DNA from: Ophiothrix spiculata
Lineage: Eukaryota > Echinodermata > Ophiuroidea > Amphilepidida > Ophiotrichidae
Length of the DNA stretch: 41,496 nucleotides
Strand: one strand, 5' to 3'
Assembly: GCA_000969725.1 (NCBI GenBank)
Contig: JXSR01S063124.1
Shown here: positions 23,306-33,497 of the stretch, in pieces
How positions within the stretch are numbered: the first letter of the stretch is position 1
Layout: each line of letters starts with the position of its first letter
Program-made: the position numbers and the translations under genes
Notes under the pieces: model-generated
The model's database searches: none
The model's input: only the letters and a program-made list of their open reading frames with translations
Told to the model about the DNA's origin: nothing

Positions 23306-23473
23306 AAATGTTAAAGTTGATATTTAATTGGTAGCTGAGTTAACAGACCACACAAGATAAGCCAGACAAAGTAATCATAAAAAAAAAGCATTTAATATAA
23401 ACTTCTGTTCATACATTTATTAATACAAATTAATCATGATATTCAATTATGTAAAAAGTGCACACATGAAATA

Positions 23474-23662
23474 AAGTCATTATTTACTCATTATGTGTAA
23501 TTGAAAATAGATTATTATTTATTTAAGAGACATTGTATTCACTAAACTAGAGAAAGCAGGTGCAATTGTTNNNNNNNNNNNNNNNNNNNNNNNNNNNNNN
23601 NNNNNNNNNNNNNNNNNNNNAAGTCATTATTTACTCATTATGTGTAATTGAAAATAGATTAT
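23474..23662. other. 50-N scaffold gap flanked by duplicated ends
   Basis: Ns fill 23,571-23,620. The 42 bases before the junction (23,474-23,515) are identical to the 42 bases right after the gap (23,621-23,662). The bases leading into the gap (23,514-23,570) are identical to 21,056-21,112. The paralog at about 39,578-39,620 is continuous here. This is the pattern expected if a tandem copy of about 21,056-23,513 was collapsed, or if a chimeric contig end was scaffolded. Confidence 0.85.
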
Positions 23663-23973
23663 ATAGGTCCTTAAAAGTTGTAAATTATCTGTTAATCTAA
23701 AATGACATTGTTGAAATAATAATGGTTGAATAGTATTAGGGGATTTGACTGTTGATAAATCATTTTTTACTATTAGATTATTTGGATAAGAATAGCAATT
23801 GAGATTCTGATTTTGAATTTGATAAGTCGTAATTTACTTATCAATATATCAAACTTCTTTTCAATATGAAAATCACATATTTGCACATGTTCCTTTTATT
23901 CATGGGGAAGGGTCTAATAAAGTCTAGATATATCAGAGATTTTTGTTGATTTTGTTTTTTCTTTACAAAGTAA

Positions 23974-24062
23974 GGGCACAGTACCATAGTGGTTAATGGT
24001 TTGTTGCAAAAGTAGTATCTACTGAGTTAAGAGTATCCCCCATTCCCGGGTTCAATGTTGTG
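23974..24062 (+). mobile_element. Degenerate tRNA-like (SINE) segment
   Basis: TACCATAGTGGTTAATGG resembles a tRNA D-arm/A box, and GGTTCAATGTT at 24,049-24,059 resembles a B box with two mismatches. The spacing of about 56 bases is too long for a functional tRNA. The segment is present in both copies of the large duplication (partner 40,301-40,388), so it is older than the duplication. Confidence 0.4.
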
Positions 24063-24719
24063 GAAACACATTCAATTTAGAGATTTCATTTTGAAAAATA
24101 GGTCATAGGGTTTATGCTTTGTTTAGCAGAAATAGTAAGTGTTCCAATCTTTTCATCTTATTCACCAAATTTATCTCGACAATGTGATGAGAAGTGTAAT
24201 AGTTTCTTCCTAGAAATAGGTCAGTCGATTTAGCCTATATCCAATGAGACAAATTGGGGAATTCATGTTTTTCTTAAATATCTTTTCTGCTATAGTGTAT
24301 ACAAAATGTATTCTAATTATGAAATTTAACACCATCATAAATATCAGTGATATCGAAATTTAATTTGGAAATGGTTGAAGATTATGTTACAAAAATATCT
24401 GGAAGCCAAGTTCTGGTTTGAGTGTCTGTGTCTGCTGAATTTTGCTCCCGTAGGTCACCCACTGACCCTTTAAATATTATGGCTGTTTCACCATGTAAAA
24501 GAAGGGCTGGAAAAACAATCCTTTTGCTTTATCAAATGTGTTTGGTTCCAGTTAACTAAAGAAGTAATTCTTATTTCATTTTTGAATTCATAAATTATAG
24601 TTTTGTTGTTGCTATTTTGTGATATGATTGGTTTGAAATCATTAGATTGTCATTTACTCATAAAAACTGACTGTATCACTTTAAATTTTTGTTATTCTGA
24701 AGTATTCATGTTATTTGTC

Positions 24720-24810
24720 TTGCACCTGAACCCTATGAGATCTTCAAGTGGAATTCTCAATATTTAGATGTGCCTTGTACCGCCTTATAACCATGATGAA
24801 TGATGCATGC
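24720..24810. other. Conserved island 6 (partner 41,045-41,135)
   Basis: Ninety-one consecutive identical bases, from TTGCACCTGAACCC to GATGAATGATGCATGC, inside a region that otherwise differs about every 8-10 bases. It contains a palindromic ATGCAT word. No frame with splice sites is evident. Confidence 0.6.
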
Positions 24811-25256
24811 GTCTTGTTGTGAAAAAAGGATGAATTTCAGGTGAAACAAACACTCATCTGATGCAATATTAAATGTCAAATTTCAATCCCTTAGATGAGA
24901 AGGTACTGTAAACTTGCAAATATTCTATTAATATTGTTACATGCTCCTGAAAATGTAATTTATTATTACCATAAGTCAAACATAATATTTAAATGGCCAT
25001 TAAAGAGAGTGGCACACGACCTTTGTGCTTCTACGTGAAGGCACGCGTCTAGAGTGATGACTCACTGCACTTATAATTGATTGTGTACATTAAGGGGAAG
25101 TCCCTACTTGAAATAATAATAGGGCTTTTGTTCAGGTGTGAAACTGAAGTGGTTTGTTTTGATGTACCTGAGACATGGGTTAGACTAGAGTGGCCAAGAT
25201 AATTCTAGACCATGTTGGCTAGAATGAGGATGAAGTTTCTGGTGGATATAAATGAG

Positions 25257-25265
25257 TATAAAAGG
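25257..25265 (+). promoter_or_regulatory. TATA box of the solo LTR
   Basis: TATAAAAGG. Transcription would be expected to start about 30 bases downstream. A 73-codon frame beginning at 25,268 lies inside the LTR and starts before that expected site, so it is not taken as a gene. Confidence 0.6.
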
Positions 25266-25735
25266 AGATGAATTTTGATATTTGGGGAGTCAGCTTTGTT
25301 AGCTATAAAGGACGCTATGTGGCTATTGGAGTTATATCATTGAGATATTTTAGAGAAGATAAAGGCAGAGTGGATGGAGTTTTGGAACTTTTTGGAGTGC
25401 TTTTATGCATAGCTATTATTGGAGAAGTTTTGATGCTGAGTCGCTGGATAGTGGATAATTTTTATATTACTGTGGACAAGGAGTTGTGAGATTGCAGAAG
25501 TCGTTTGGAGTTTTATATTGACTGATACTGAACGTTCGGAACTTTTTACTCTTGGAGCTGAGAAGAATTATCGGACATTTTTGTACTGTTTGGATCTGGA
25601 TTTGTGGACATTTGCACAGATGTCATAAAGGACTTTACCGTGGAATATTATTAGCTAACTTGTTCAAGTCAGAAGCCACTCGTGAGTAAACAAAAAACGT
25701 AGATTAGATAGTTACACTGTTAAATTGTTTGTGTA

Positions 25736-25741
25736 AATAAA
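25736..25741 (+). terminator. Poly(A) signal of the solo LTR
   Basis: AATAAA followed by TTGTTTGTTTATTTGC, the usual downstream GT/T-rich element, about 110 bases before the LTR end. Confidence 0.55.
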
Positions 25742-26105
25742 TTGTTTGTTTATTTGCTAAAATCTTGAATTACAGTGTATTTATTCTTGCTTTGCTTTTA
25801 GCTCGAACCCGAAAGGTTAATTCTGACCTTGATCCTTGTTTGGGTCGTAACAATATTTTATTTGAGAATTTACTTTAGATAAAAAGGGTTCAAGTTTCAA
25901 GACAAGAAATTTGAATAATAATTTCAAGACAGGATATTTAAATGATAGAATGCTGTGAGGATATGGATAGAACAGAAGTTATTTTTCTGGATTCCCAGCA
26001 GTTGCCTCTAATAGATATAAGTTTTTTGGATCAGGTTGCCTCTAATAGATATTATCCATTTGATTTTGTGCAATGTGTTATTTGAATATTTGAATATTAT
26101 GACAG

Positions 26106-28372
26106 TTATAAAGAAAGAATTACTTATGAATTAATTTTGAAATGGTTGTTATCATTGTGGTTATCATGAAGGCATTTATAGGTTTTAAGCAAGAAAAATC
26201 ACAAAAATGCAGTTTTTATGTGAGATACGAGGTTTTTGCACCAAAAAGTGAACATTATAATGTTATTATATTTCTTATTTAAGAAACTCATATGTCTAGG
26301 AAAAGACATAAGGTTTTAATTGTGAGATTTTGAGTTGCTCTGAAAATTAGGTCACCAGTGGGTTTTGGATGAAGACGGGCTTACCAGGTTTTGTCACAAC
26401 AAAGTTTGACTTCTCAGTTACAAAATGGTATCAAAATCTTTATTTGACCAATATGTGAGATACAAGGTTTTGTCGTGGGGTCGATGATAAGTATTATTTG
26501 ACCCTGAAAATATGTATATTAGATTTAAAGAATCTGTTCTGAATAGTATTCAAATAGTTTTTTCTACCCTTTTTATCCCTTTTTTTCAAAATCCTACTTG
26601 CAGGTCATAAATACCTAAATTTGCTGATATAAGTCAAAAAATTGAGTTGTCATTGCAAGCGTCAGGATTAACACAGGCTCTTGTGATATTTGAAGGAAAT
26701 GACGCTTTGAGTTTGAGGAATGCCACGTTGTCTGTCACAATAAACTCTTCTGTATTGGGGAGAAAACATAACAAGTATTCCAGCATGCCCCCATACGGCT
26801 TGTTTTGATGCTAGTACTCGGTTGCCAAACTTCATTCTGCTCAATCTCCTAGGATTACTTTTACTTTCATGTTTTATTTTGTTAGAGGTGGGTGAGTTTA
26901 TTTGTTCCTGGCCATCTTAATGTCTGTGTGTAATACACATTTAGTGGTGAATTTAGTATCTCTGTTTTCAATGTTTATTAGACTTCAATATATTAGATGC
27001 TGAAAATAAAGTTGCAAATTGGTAAGATATAGTTTATTTAACATAACATAAACCAGAAGAAACATTAAATAGAAGTTTTGTAGAAAATATTCAGGTCTGT
27101 TTGGTCAATATAAAGACGTGCATCCAGATGTTAGATATCATTAAAAGCTTGTATACTGACGAATTTAGAACTGCCTGTATTTGTATTGAATGATGAGATT
27201 TCTTCGCAAGGTGTTTTCTGACTCAATCTGCATCTTTGATTTCTGAATCCTGTTTATCCTATGATGGAATTGATTTTTTCAATACTTCACATTTAATATA
27301 TTGTACTGCAATGCAATTATTGGAAAAGATTTCATGATGTGACATGATCCAGAAAAATAAGTCGCATGTAAGAAATGTTGATTTTGAATAACAGGGAAAT
27401 GACAACTAGTTAGGTGCACATTCCCTCTTTTTCTTTAAGGTGTGTCACTAAGCCCTGGTTTGGCTGACTCACATTATTCAGGTGTACATTCCCTTTTTTT
27501 TCCCTTTCAATGAAATAAAATCAAGTTTGGTGGATTTTCGTAGTTGGTTAATAATATCAGTTACTTTTCTTAGTTTAGTCAGTAATTTATGTAAACAAGA
27601 TTTGTGATTTTGTTTTGTTATGTGGTGAATGATTTTTTGCTCTGAAGTTAAATTGAGTTCTAAGCATATACAGTATGAACTTGATATATCATATTACAAT
27701 GATTAGAATGTTCCCAAGACATAAATTTTGTGATAAATAACCTTCATTTTTCCATGAATTGTTTAAATCTTTATATAATATTCCAATGCCATTGTAGGCA
27801 AACATTTCATGATTAAATTGAGAGAGTTGTTTTTCTGTTTTCTTGCTTGTCAATTTGATTTCATATTGCAATTGTGTTTTCATCCCAAGAGGAAAGAAAA
27901 CCTTGCAATCTACAGTAGATAGGGAACCTGTTGTTAAAATCAAATCCAGTCTTGGCAGGGACATGCTTGTCAGGTTTAATTGAATGCTTACAACTACTTA
28001 ACTCACTTAATTTGCAACAAACATTTTTCACGTTTTGCAGTTTATTATTTGGATCATATTATGCATTGTTTAGTTTTAGGGTTTCAATTAAAAAATATGT
28101 ACTTAATTTAACAAGATGCAGAATTTTACAGAATTAAAGTCATCTATTGTCAAATTTTAAACAACAAAGTTGAAACGTAACAAAAATATTTGCTTTTAAG
28201 TTTTCTATTATTAAAATGATAAAAGATTTTTAAAAATGAAAAGATTTTATTTCTAATAGTTTTCATGATATAAGGATATTGATACAGTTGTATGGTAAGC
28301 AATAATTTGAATTTCAACTTCGTATTTAGTGCAGTTAAGTCCTGATAGGACAACTGATACCTACCTATCTTA
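26106..28372. other. Non-coding tract
   Basis: It probably continues the duplicated unit, but its partner would lie beyond the window. AT-rich, with no supported gene. Just upstream, GTTGCCTCTAATAGATAT occurs twice within 55 bases (26,004 and 26,036), and both occurrences are kept in the other copy. Confidence 0.45.
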
Positions 28373-28380
28373 CTTCAGAC

Positions 28381-28696
28381 CAGGGGGGGGGGAAGGTAAT
28401 TACATTGACAAGGTATACGTGTACGTGCCTGCCTTCTGGGTGGGTTTTTCCACAGATTTGGTATAGCAGTTGGGCAGTTTTTGTCTCAGTTGAAAGCACC
28501 CAATTTTCATACATTGGTTGCTTTTTGGAAAAACTTGCACACAAAAAACACCCAATTTCAGTAAAATTGGTGCTTTTCCATCAGAATTGGTATATTGATG
28601 GGTTGGTTTTTGAGCCAAAAATAGGTATAAAGATGGTCAGTTTTTCAAAGTCTGGCAGGCACATACCGGTACAAGATGTTTTGAAGACCCCCTAGG
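28381..28696. mobile_element. Non-autonomous hAT-type element (MITE), about 316 bp
   Basis: CTTCAGAC lies on both sides (28,373-28,380 and 28,697-28,704), an 8-bp target duplication typical of hAT. The element starts CAGGGGGGGG and ends CCCCCTAGG. Subterminal arms ACGTGTACGTGCCTGCC (about 28,419-28,435) and GGCAGGCACATACCGGT (about 28,654-28,670) are also inverse complements. It contains a degenerate internal repeat built on AATTGGT / ACCCAATTT words. Frames open on both strands (28,405-28,695 plus, 28,400-28,618 minus) follow from the low-complexity G/T-rich composition; no transposase domain is visible. Confidence 0.8.
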
Positions 28697-28704
28697 CTTC
28701 AGAC

Positions 28705-29582
28705 AGTCAATACTTTAAACTGATGTGATAGTAACACAGTGTAGGTAACATGTAGACAGTTTTAGCTGGTTACTATTCATAGCAGGAAGTGCCTGTTGGC
28801 TCCCATTATGTCTAGCAAAGCCCTTTTAAAGCTTAAACTAAATGTGCGTTAAGTGACCCCCCCCCCCTCCCCCGGGGTACGAACATGTAATTTTGTATGA
28901 AGCAAATTTCCATTAGCTAGTGTATATAATATGATTGAAGTGGACGTAGTCTTAACATGTTACAGCATAATTCAATGTAAATAAAAGTCACACTACTGAA
29001 AATCACAAGTTTATTCATGAAATGATGACTTGACATGTTGTCTTTATAAATATTTACCGATGCTGTATTGTGAATCTTAGATTATTGTATATGATGTTGA
29101 AGTGTTCTTGATATAGGAAAATCTAAATGGTACTTAATCATTTCAAATTTTCCACCATTATAAGTTTACCAAATAGGTTCTAGAAATACTTTTTATCTTG
29201 CATTTTAATGATGTTGTAATATGGTCTCTTCCTCCATTGGTTTTCTGTCATTGCTAGTAAACATTAGCGTACGGGGGTCAATGCCTTGGTATTGTTGCTT
29301 CAATTTTGCAGTTATATCAACTGAGTTGAAAACCAAGCATGTCAGTAGAGTGCGAAGTGGTAGTTTATGATGGTTGTGTTTCTGCAGTTCATTTTAAAAC
29401 AGATTAACATCGGATTTTAGAATCTTATAGGGTTTCATAAATCTAAAGAACAATTGAATTCATAGCTCTCCCTGCAGTCATACCACCCCACCACACCCAT
29501 ACATAGCTTGATGTGCAGGTACTGTTTGAAACTGTTATTGTCATTTAAGGCAGCTAACTTTAATACCAAAGTTAATGCTCTT
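28705..29582. other. Non-coding tract with a C/G homopolymer patch
   Basis: AT-rich apart from a run of eleven C, then T, CCCCC and GGGG at 28,857-28,876. No gene recognised. Confidence 0.45.
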
Positions 29583-29585
29583 TAA

Positions 29586-29616
<31 letters not shown>

Positions 29617-29620
29617 ATAT
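29583..29620. repeat. (AAAT)n microsatellite, about nine units
   Basis: Uninterrupted TAAATAAATAAA... tract, only the terminal unit being altered. Confidence 0.95.
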
Positions 29621-29741
29621 GACATATTTATAGAGGATACCCTCATCAGTGTCTAGCGCTGCTTTTCATTGGGGTCTTCTGTCAGATGGTCAGATTTATT
29701 TGCCAGTTTTAGATGCAGGAGGAAAACTGGAGCACCGGGAG

Positions 29742-29834
29742 AAATTACGGAAACAAAGTTTGTCCTTAGCACAACGCTTAAATTTTTGTTTTGTTTGCCC
29801 TCCGGTTGAAAAATTAAATTTTGGGTCGGTTGGT
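29742..29834. repeat. 93-bp dispersed repeat, copy 1
   Basis: It is identical to 30,461-30,553 except for one base (AAATTTTTG versus AAAATTTTG). It contains GTTTGTCCTTAGCACAACGC, TTGTTTGCCCTCCGG and TTGGGTCGGTTGG. The preceding GGAGGAAAACTGGAGCACC (from 29,718) resembles a widely dispersed animal repeat rich in GGAGCACCCGG; that comparison is from memory only. A 131-codon minus-strand frame runs through it but is not conserved at the second copy. Confidence 0.85.
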
Positions 29835-30295
29835 CGGGAGAAAAACCTGCAGAAGCAAGTTTGGACTGGCAATATGATCCTGGTTTGCAATAAATTTTTC
29901 ACCTTGAACATATAAATTTCTTCAACATAATTTTTGAAATCACACATTAATGTTTCATCTACCAATGGTAGCAGATTGATCATACTTGAGTAATATATCG
30001 GGAAAATGGAAATTTGTACAGACAATTTTGTTTTATTTAGTATCCAGTTGGACAAAAATGTAGTTATATGTTGTTTCTTTACATATACCAAAACTAAATA
30101 AGCAATTGCTTTTAACAGTGTTAAGATTTTATATGAACCAAATGTTTCAGCAATTTTTATTTGTCCATTTTATGCAATGTTCATTATCTTTTTAAAATGT
30201 ATTACCTTTTGAAACTGAAATTGTTTATTTTGACTTTAGAATGATTTAGTTTTCATATATCTTACATTTTTTGTGACATGACATTTTAATACCAG

Positions 30296-30361
30296 CGTTT
30301 CTTTTTGTTTCTTTTCTGTTCATATTGCTGGGTTGATGACTACTATATTTGAATACAACAG
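30296..30361 (+). other. Second AG|GTAAGT junction (partner 455-520)
   Basis: TTTCTTTTTGTTTCTTTTC leads to AATACAACAG|GTAAGTAAAAG, an almost perfect combined 3'/5' splice-site motif. The 66-bp segment is gap-free against its partner. The single open frame encodes a hydrophobic stretch with HIAGLM and ends EYN before a phase-2 donor. As at the partner, a recursive splice site, a small exon or non-functional retention cannot be told apart from sequence alone. Confidence 0.25.
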
Positions 30362-30460
30362 GTAAGTAAAAGTACAAGTAATTTTCCTTGTAAGACTTTA
30401 AAAAAGCATTCTCCTATAGTTTAAAGAAACATTATTTTCTGTGGTGTAATTTAGGACCAT

Positions 30461-30553
30461 AAATTACGGAAACAAAGTTTGTCCTTAGCACAACGCTTAA
30501 AATTTTGTTTTGTTTGCCCTCCGGTTGAAAAATTAAATTTTGGGTCGGTTGGT
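30461..30553. repeat. 93-bp dispersed repeat, copy 2
   Basis: Near-identical to 29,742-29,834, in direct orientation and about 720 bp away. A related fragment in inverse orientation occurs near 30,767-30,815 (CCCAACCCAAATG, GGAGGGCAAACAA). Confidence 0.85.
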
Positions 30554-31422
30554 TGATCGATGTTTTTTTTTTTTCATATATTTTCATTTTTCATGTCATT
30601 CCAAGGATATTATCACGAAAACCGAGCAGTGATCGTGGGGCATTATTTAGAGGAGACACGCATTTCATACACTTAACATGTAACTTTCTACTGATAAATT
30701 TTATATTTTCCTTGAAAATGGTTAGTTTTCATATTTTAAGTCTTTAAAGAAAAAAAATAATAAAAATCCCAACCCAAATGTTTTGCATTTTTAGGGTCAG
30801 TCTCGGAGGGCAAACAATTTTTTTAGGCCTAAGCAAGTTATTTACCGAATTTGCCTTGCAAATTTCACTCCCCGGTAGAGTTTGGTTTTCAAGCAGTGTC
30901 TGCAAATCGATCCATATTGATCTGCTTGTTGAAAACATCTTAAGGTTTGCCTCAACTATGGTGTTTAATTGAATTTTTTGATAAGAAATTGTTTTGATGA
31001 AGTTGAAATTATAGTGACAGTTGCTACTATTATTTTTCCAATAAGTTTTATATTCATCCACAGACATCCCACGTGAAGGCAGATCTATTGATTGAACTAA
31101 TTAAATTATAAAAATTACATTTTCTGACAACTAAACACTTGATTGAAATTGGTGCAGAGGTGAATCCAACTATTCTGATTATTTGAACAGCATTTTGACC
31201 TAATTCTTAAATGTAAATGCTGGGTATTGATTTTATATTTGGATCTAGTCACCTAACACTTATGTAATTTGATTTGATAAATTATGATCAATATCAATGT
31301 GTATTGCTGACCAACACAGAAATTATGGCTAATGGCAAATTTGCATTACAATTTATTGAATTTGAATAAGCAACAACAGAATCCTAAATATTAATACTTA
31401 GTAAAATAATACACAAAAAACC

Positions 31423-31770
31423 TAAGGCCCTGTATCCATTGGCTGTACTCATATGCAGTATGCCCTAGTCTCGTTTTCCTTTGTTCGTAATTGTGCGGCG
31501 CAACACAAACAATAAACTTCGTTCTGCTTAGTGATCATACCAGTGGCCTGTGTACGGCAGATATTCCAATTACTTGGTGCTCCCCAAGTATGAACATGTT
31601 GATTGATGGTGCTGCCAGGTCATAGGAATCATCTGCCGTAACAAGGCCACTGATATGATCACTAAGCAGAACGAAGTTTATTGTCTGTGTTGCGCCGCAC
31701 AATTACTAACAATAGAAAACGAGATAAGTGCACACGGAATATGGGTACAGCCAATGGATACAGGGCCTAA
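31423..31770. mobile_element. Palindromic Harbinger-type MITE, 342 bp, with TAA duplication
   Basis: Element 31,426-31,767 starts GGCCCTGTATCCATTGGCTG and ends with the inverse complement of that sequence. The arms pair over most of the length, including TGTGCGGCGCAACACA and TTCGTTCTGCTTAGTGATCA, around a loop of about 70 bases. TAA flanks both ends. Copy 1 keeps an uninterrupted ACCTAACACATAC at 15,711-15,723, which matches the right flank and the target. It is unrelated in sequence to the MITE at 2,366. Confidence 0.9.
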
Positions 31771-32281
31771 CACATACAGAGGGAAGATGCACTTGTGTTG
31801 GTTCTGATCAAAATGTGACACCTCAGGCATTCCTTTAGTGTGCAGTCAATTGCTAGACCACAAACAGGTCTGCTGAATTGTGTTGAGAAGGAAGTCGGGT
31901 CACATGAAATCGAACCTTGATCATTATTTTGTACTTTATAGGGACTAGCCATGATTTTACCTTAAAAATATTATTTGAATCACGAAAAAACATGAATATA
32001 ACACAAACTACCATTGGTTAAATGATAATTTTCAACCAAATTTATTCTTTGATAACTGTCAGCCAGCAATGTTACTGTTTTTCAGAATTAATGTATCCTT
32101 GTTGATACAAACATGGATTTTTATTCTTAAAGTTGATTACAAGAGTGGTTACATGTAAACAAAAATATGTCTTCATTAGAATACTTTTGGTTAACCCAAA
32201 GAAATTTAAATTTTGAGAATTATATATTTATAGAATCACTGATACTGATTGATAATTCAAAGAACAGATAGTTACCTTTTT

Positions 32282-32706
32282 ACTAAGGTTTCTGTAGACA
32301 GGCCTTTTGGCGACATACCTGGGCAAGTAAAATTTCATAAAAACTTACGTTTAATTAAGTTATGGCTATTTATTAGCAGTTGAGCTTTAACAAGTGTTTA
32401 AAGTGTTGCATAAATAATTGAATGCTTATTAGTTGTTCATTATTTACAACCGGATCACAACAAAAAAAGTTACAAAATATCAATTTTATATCATCCGTAT
32501 TGTCAAACGTATAAAGAGCTAGCACATAACTATATTGTAGGTAAGTCTACGTCTAAAACGGGTCATTAAGCTTATCCAAACAATTTGGTTTTTCCCGCTA
32601 AAACTAACTCTTTGATATCAACTTTATGTTGACACATATGTCGAAGTCCACAACAAAGTATTGTGACTTGTCGACATGAAAAAACAGTCTCGACAGAAAC
32701 CTTACT
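32282..32706. mobile_element. MITE-like insertion with AAGGTTTCTGT inverted ends, 419 bp
   Basis: Left end AAGGTTTCTGT (32,285) and right end ACAGAAACCTT (32,703) are inverse complements and are flanked by ACT on both sides. The same sequence can be read as TA target duplication plus AGGTTTCTGT ends, so a Tc1/mariner-type origin is also possible. The corresponding region of copy 1 near 16,195-16,235 has no such sequence. No transposase frame. Confidence 0.65.
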
Positions 32707-33398
32707 TTTTACCATAAATATTTAAATTCAGCAATAATGGTTATGAGATAATTATATAGTATATAGAAGTACTTTCTAGACATACAATGAAATCACTAAA
32801 GAGAGTGTATAAAAGTACATACTAATATTACTACAAGTGGAGGAAAGTTGAACCTAAATTTGTGACCATGGCTTGTTCATTTAAAAACATGAATGGGTTA
32901 AAAGTGTGGTTATGTTTAATGAAAGAAAGTGAGGCCAGTTGAGTCTTAGGACATTAACATCATGGTGCGTATAGTATGACCATTTGTAAATGATGAAGTT
33001 ATTGAAGTGTGTTATTATTATTGTGTGGAAATAGGTTAACCGTAATGACAGAGCATCATCTTATGTAAGAATTGTTTGTGAATTGGGGTTAATATATTAT
33101 AAAGCATAGAAAAGGTGTCTTACTGTAGTGTATTTCAAAATTCACAAACTTTGCTTGTTGATTAAGGAAATGTTGGATCTGATCCTGAAAGGGGGTAAAA
33201 ATAGCACCAGCATCATGTAATAAGCATTGCATTCAATGCCATTCTTACAGCTTTCGGAAGTAACAAGAAAATGTAAATCCATCGGATGATAAGTTAAAAG
33301 TAAAATTAATTAATTGTTGAAGTATAAGAAAGCGATATGACAATTTGGTAAAAGGTCAAATAATCAAATTGCTAGAGCTGTGAAAATCCAATATAGCA

Positions 33399-33497
33399 TG
33401 TGGCAGAATCAAAATTACAAACGTGTGAAGGAAGCTACATGATGGATTACAACACTATGAGTGCCTGACAGCCTGGCAAAATCTCTGTCCATCCACA
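33399..33497. other. Conserved island 1, copy-2 counterpart
   Basis: Identical over 99 bases to 16,989-17,087, as described there. Confidence 0.6.

Larger units (their letters stand above)
24935..25852 (+). mobile_element. Solo LTR of a retrotransposon, 918 bp
   Basis: The element begins TGTTAC and ends GTAACA, the TG...CA inverted ends of an LTR. It is flanked by ATAT on both sides (24,931-24,934 and 25,853-25,856). The paralogous site near 41,268 is uninterrupted, so it inserted after the segmental duplication. A TATA box (TATAAAAGG, 25,257-25,265) and a poly(A) signal (AATAAA, 25,736-25,741) followed by a GT-rich stretch define a U3-R-U5 order on the plus strand. No gag-pol, primer binding site or second LTR is nearby, so internal sequence was presumably lost by LTR-LTR recombination. 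Ty3/Gypsy is likely but not proven. Confidence 0.85.
15711..26105. repeat. Large segmental duplication, copy 1 (partner about 31,420-41,496)
   Basis: Co-linear, same-orientation homology starts at the ACCTAACACATAC segment and continues to the GCAATGTGTTATTTGAATATT segment near 26,095, where the partner reaches the window end. The offset is about 16.4 kb in the 5' half. Typical identity is roughly 85-90% by eye, with islands of 96-100%. Copy 1 alone carries the LINE/SINE tail at 17.2 kb, the MITE-containing stretch at 20.5-20.9 kb, an extra 128-bp tandem unit at 21.4 kb, a CG-richer insert at 21.93 kb, a 252-bp insert at 23.05 kb and a solo LTR at 24.94 kb. No frame longer than about 110 codons survives in both copies. 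Confidence 0.95.
30130..31420. repeat. Paralogous tract A, copy 2 (partner about 330-1,190)
   Basis: Counterpart of the tract near the window start, interrupted by the second 93-bp repeat and about 300 further bases around 30,450-30,850 that copy 1 lacks. Homology ends close to the left end of the MITE at 31,426, after which sequence matches the 15.7-kb tract. Confidence 0.6.

Noticed and set aside
25268..25489. 73-codon frame just downstream of a TATA box
   Set aside because: It lies within the solo LTR, begins upstream of the expected transcription start and has no recognisable domain.
28400..28695. Overlapping frames on both strands, 72 and 96 codons
   Set aside because: Explained by the repetitive interior of the hAT-type element; no transposase motifs.
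29696..30091. 131-codon minus-strand open frame
   Set aside because: It runs across the 93-bp repeat and into unrelated sequence, has low-complexity composition and is not kept at the second repeat copy. About one frame this long is expected by chance at this base composition.
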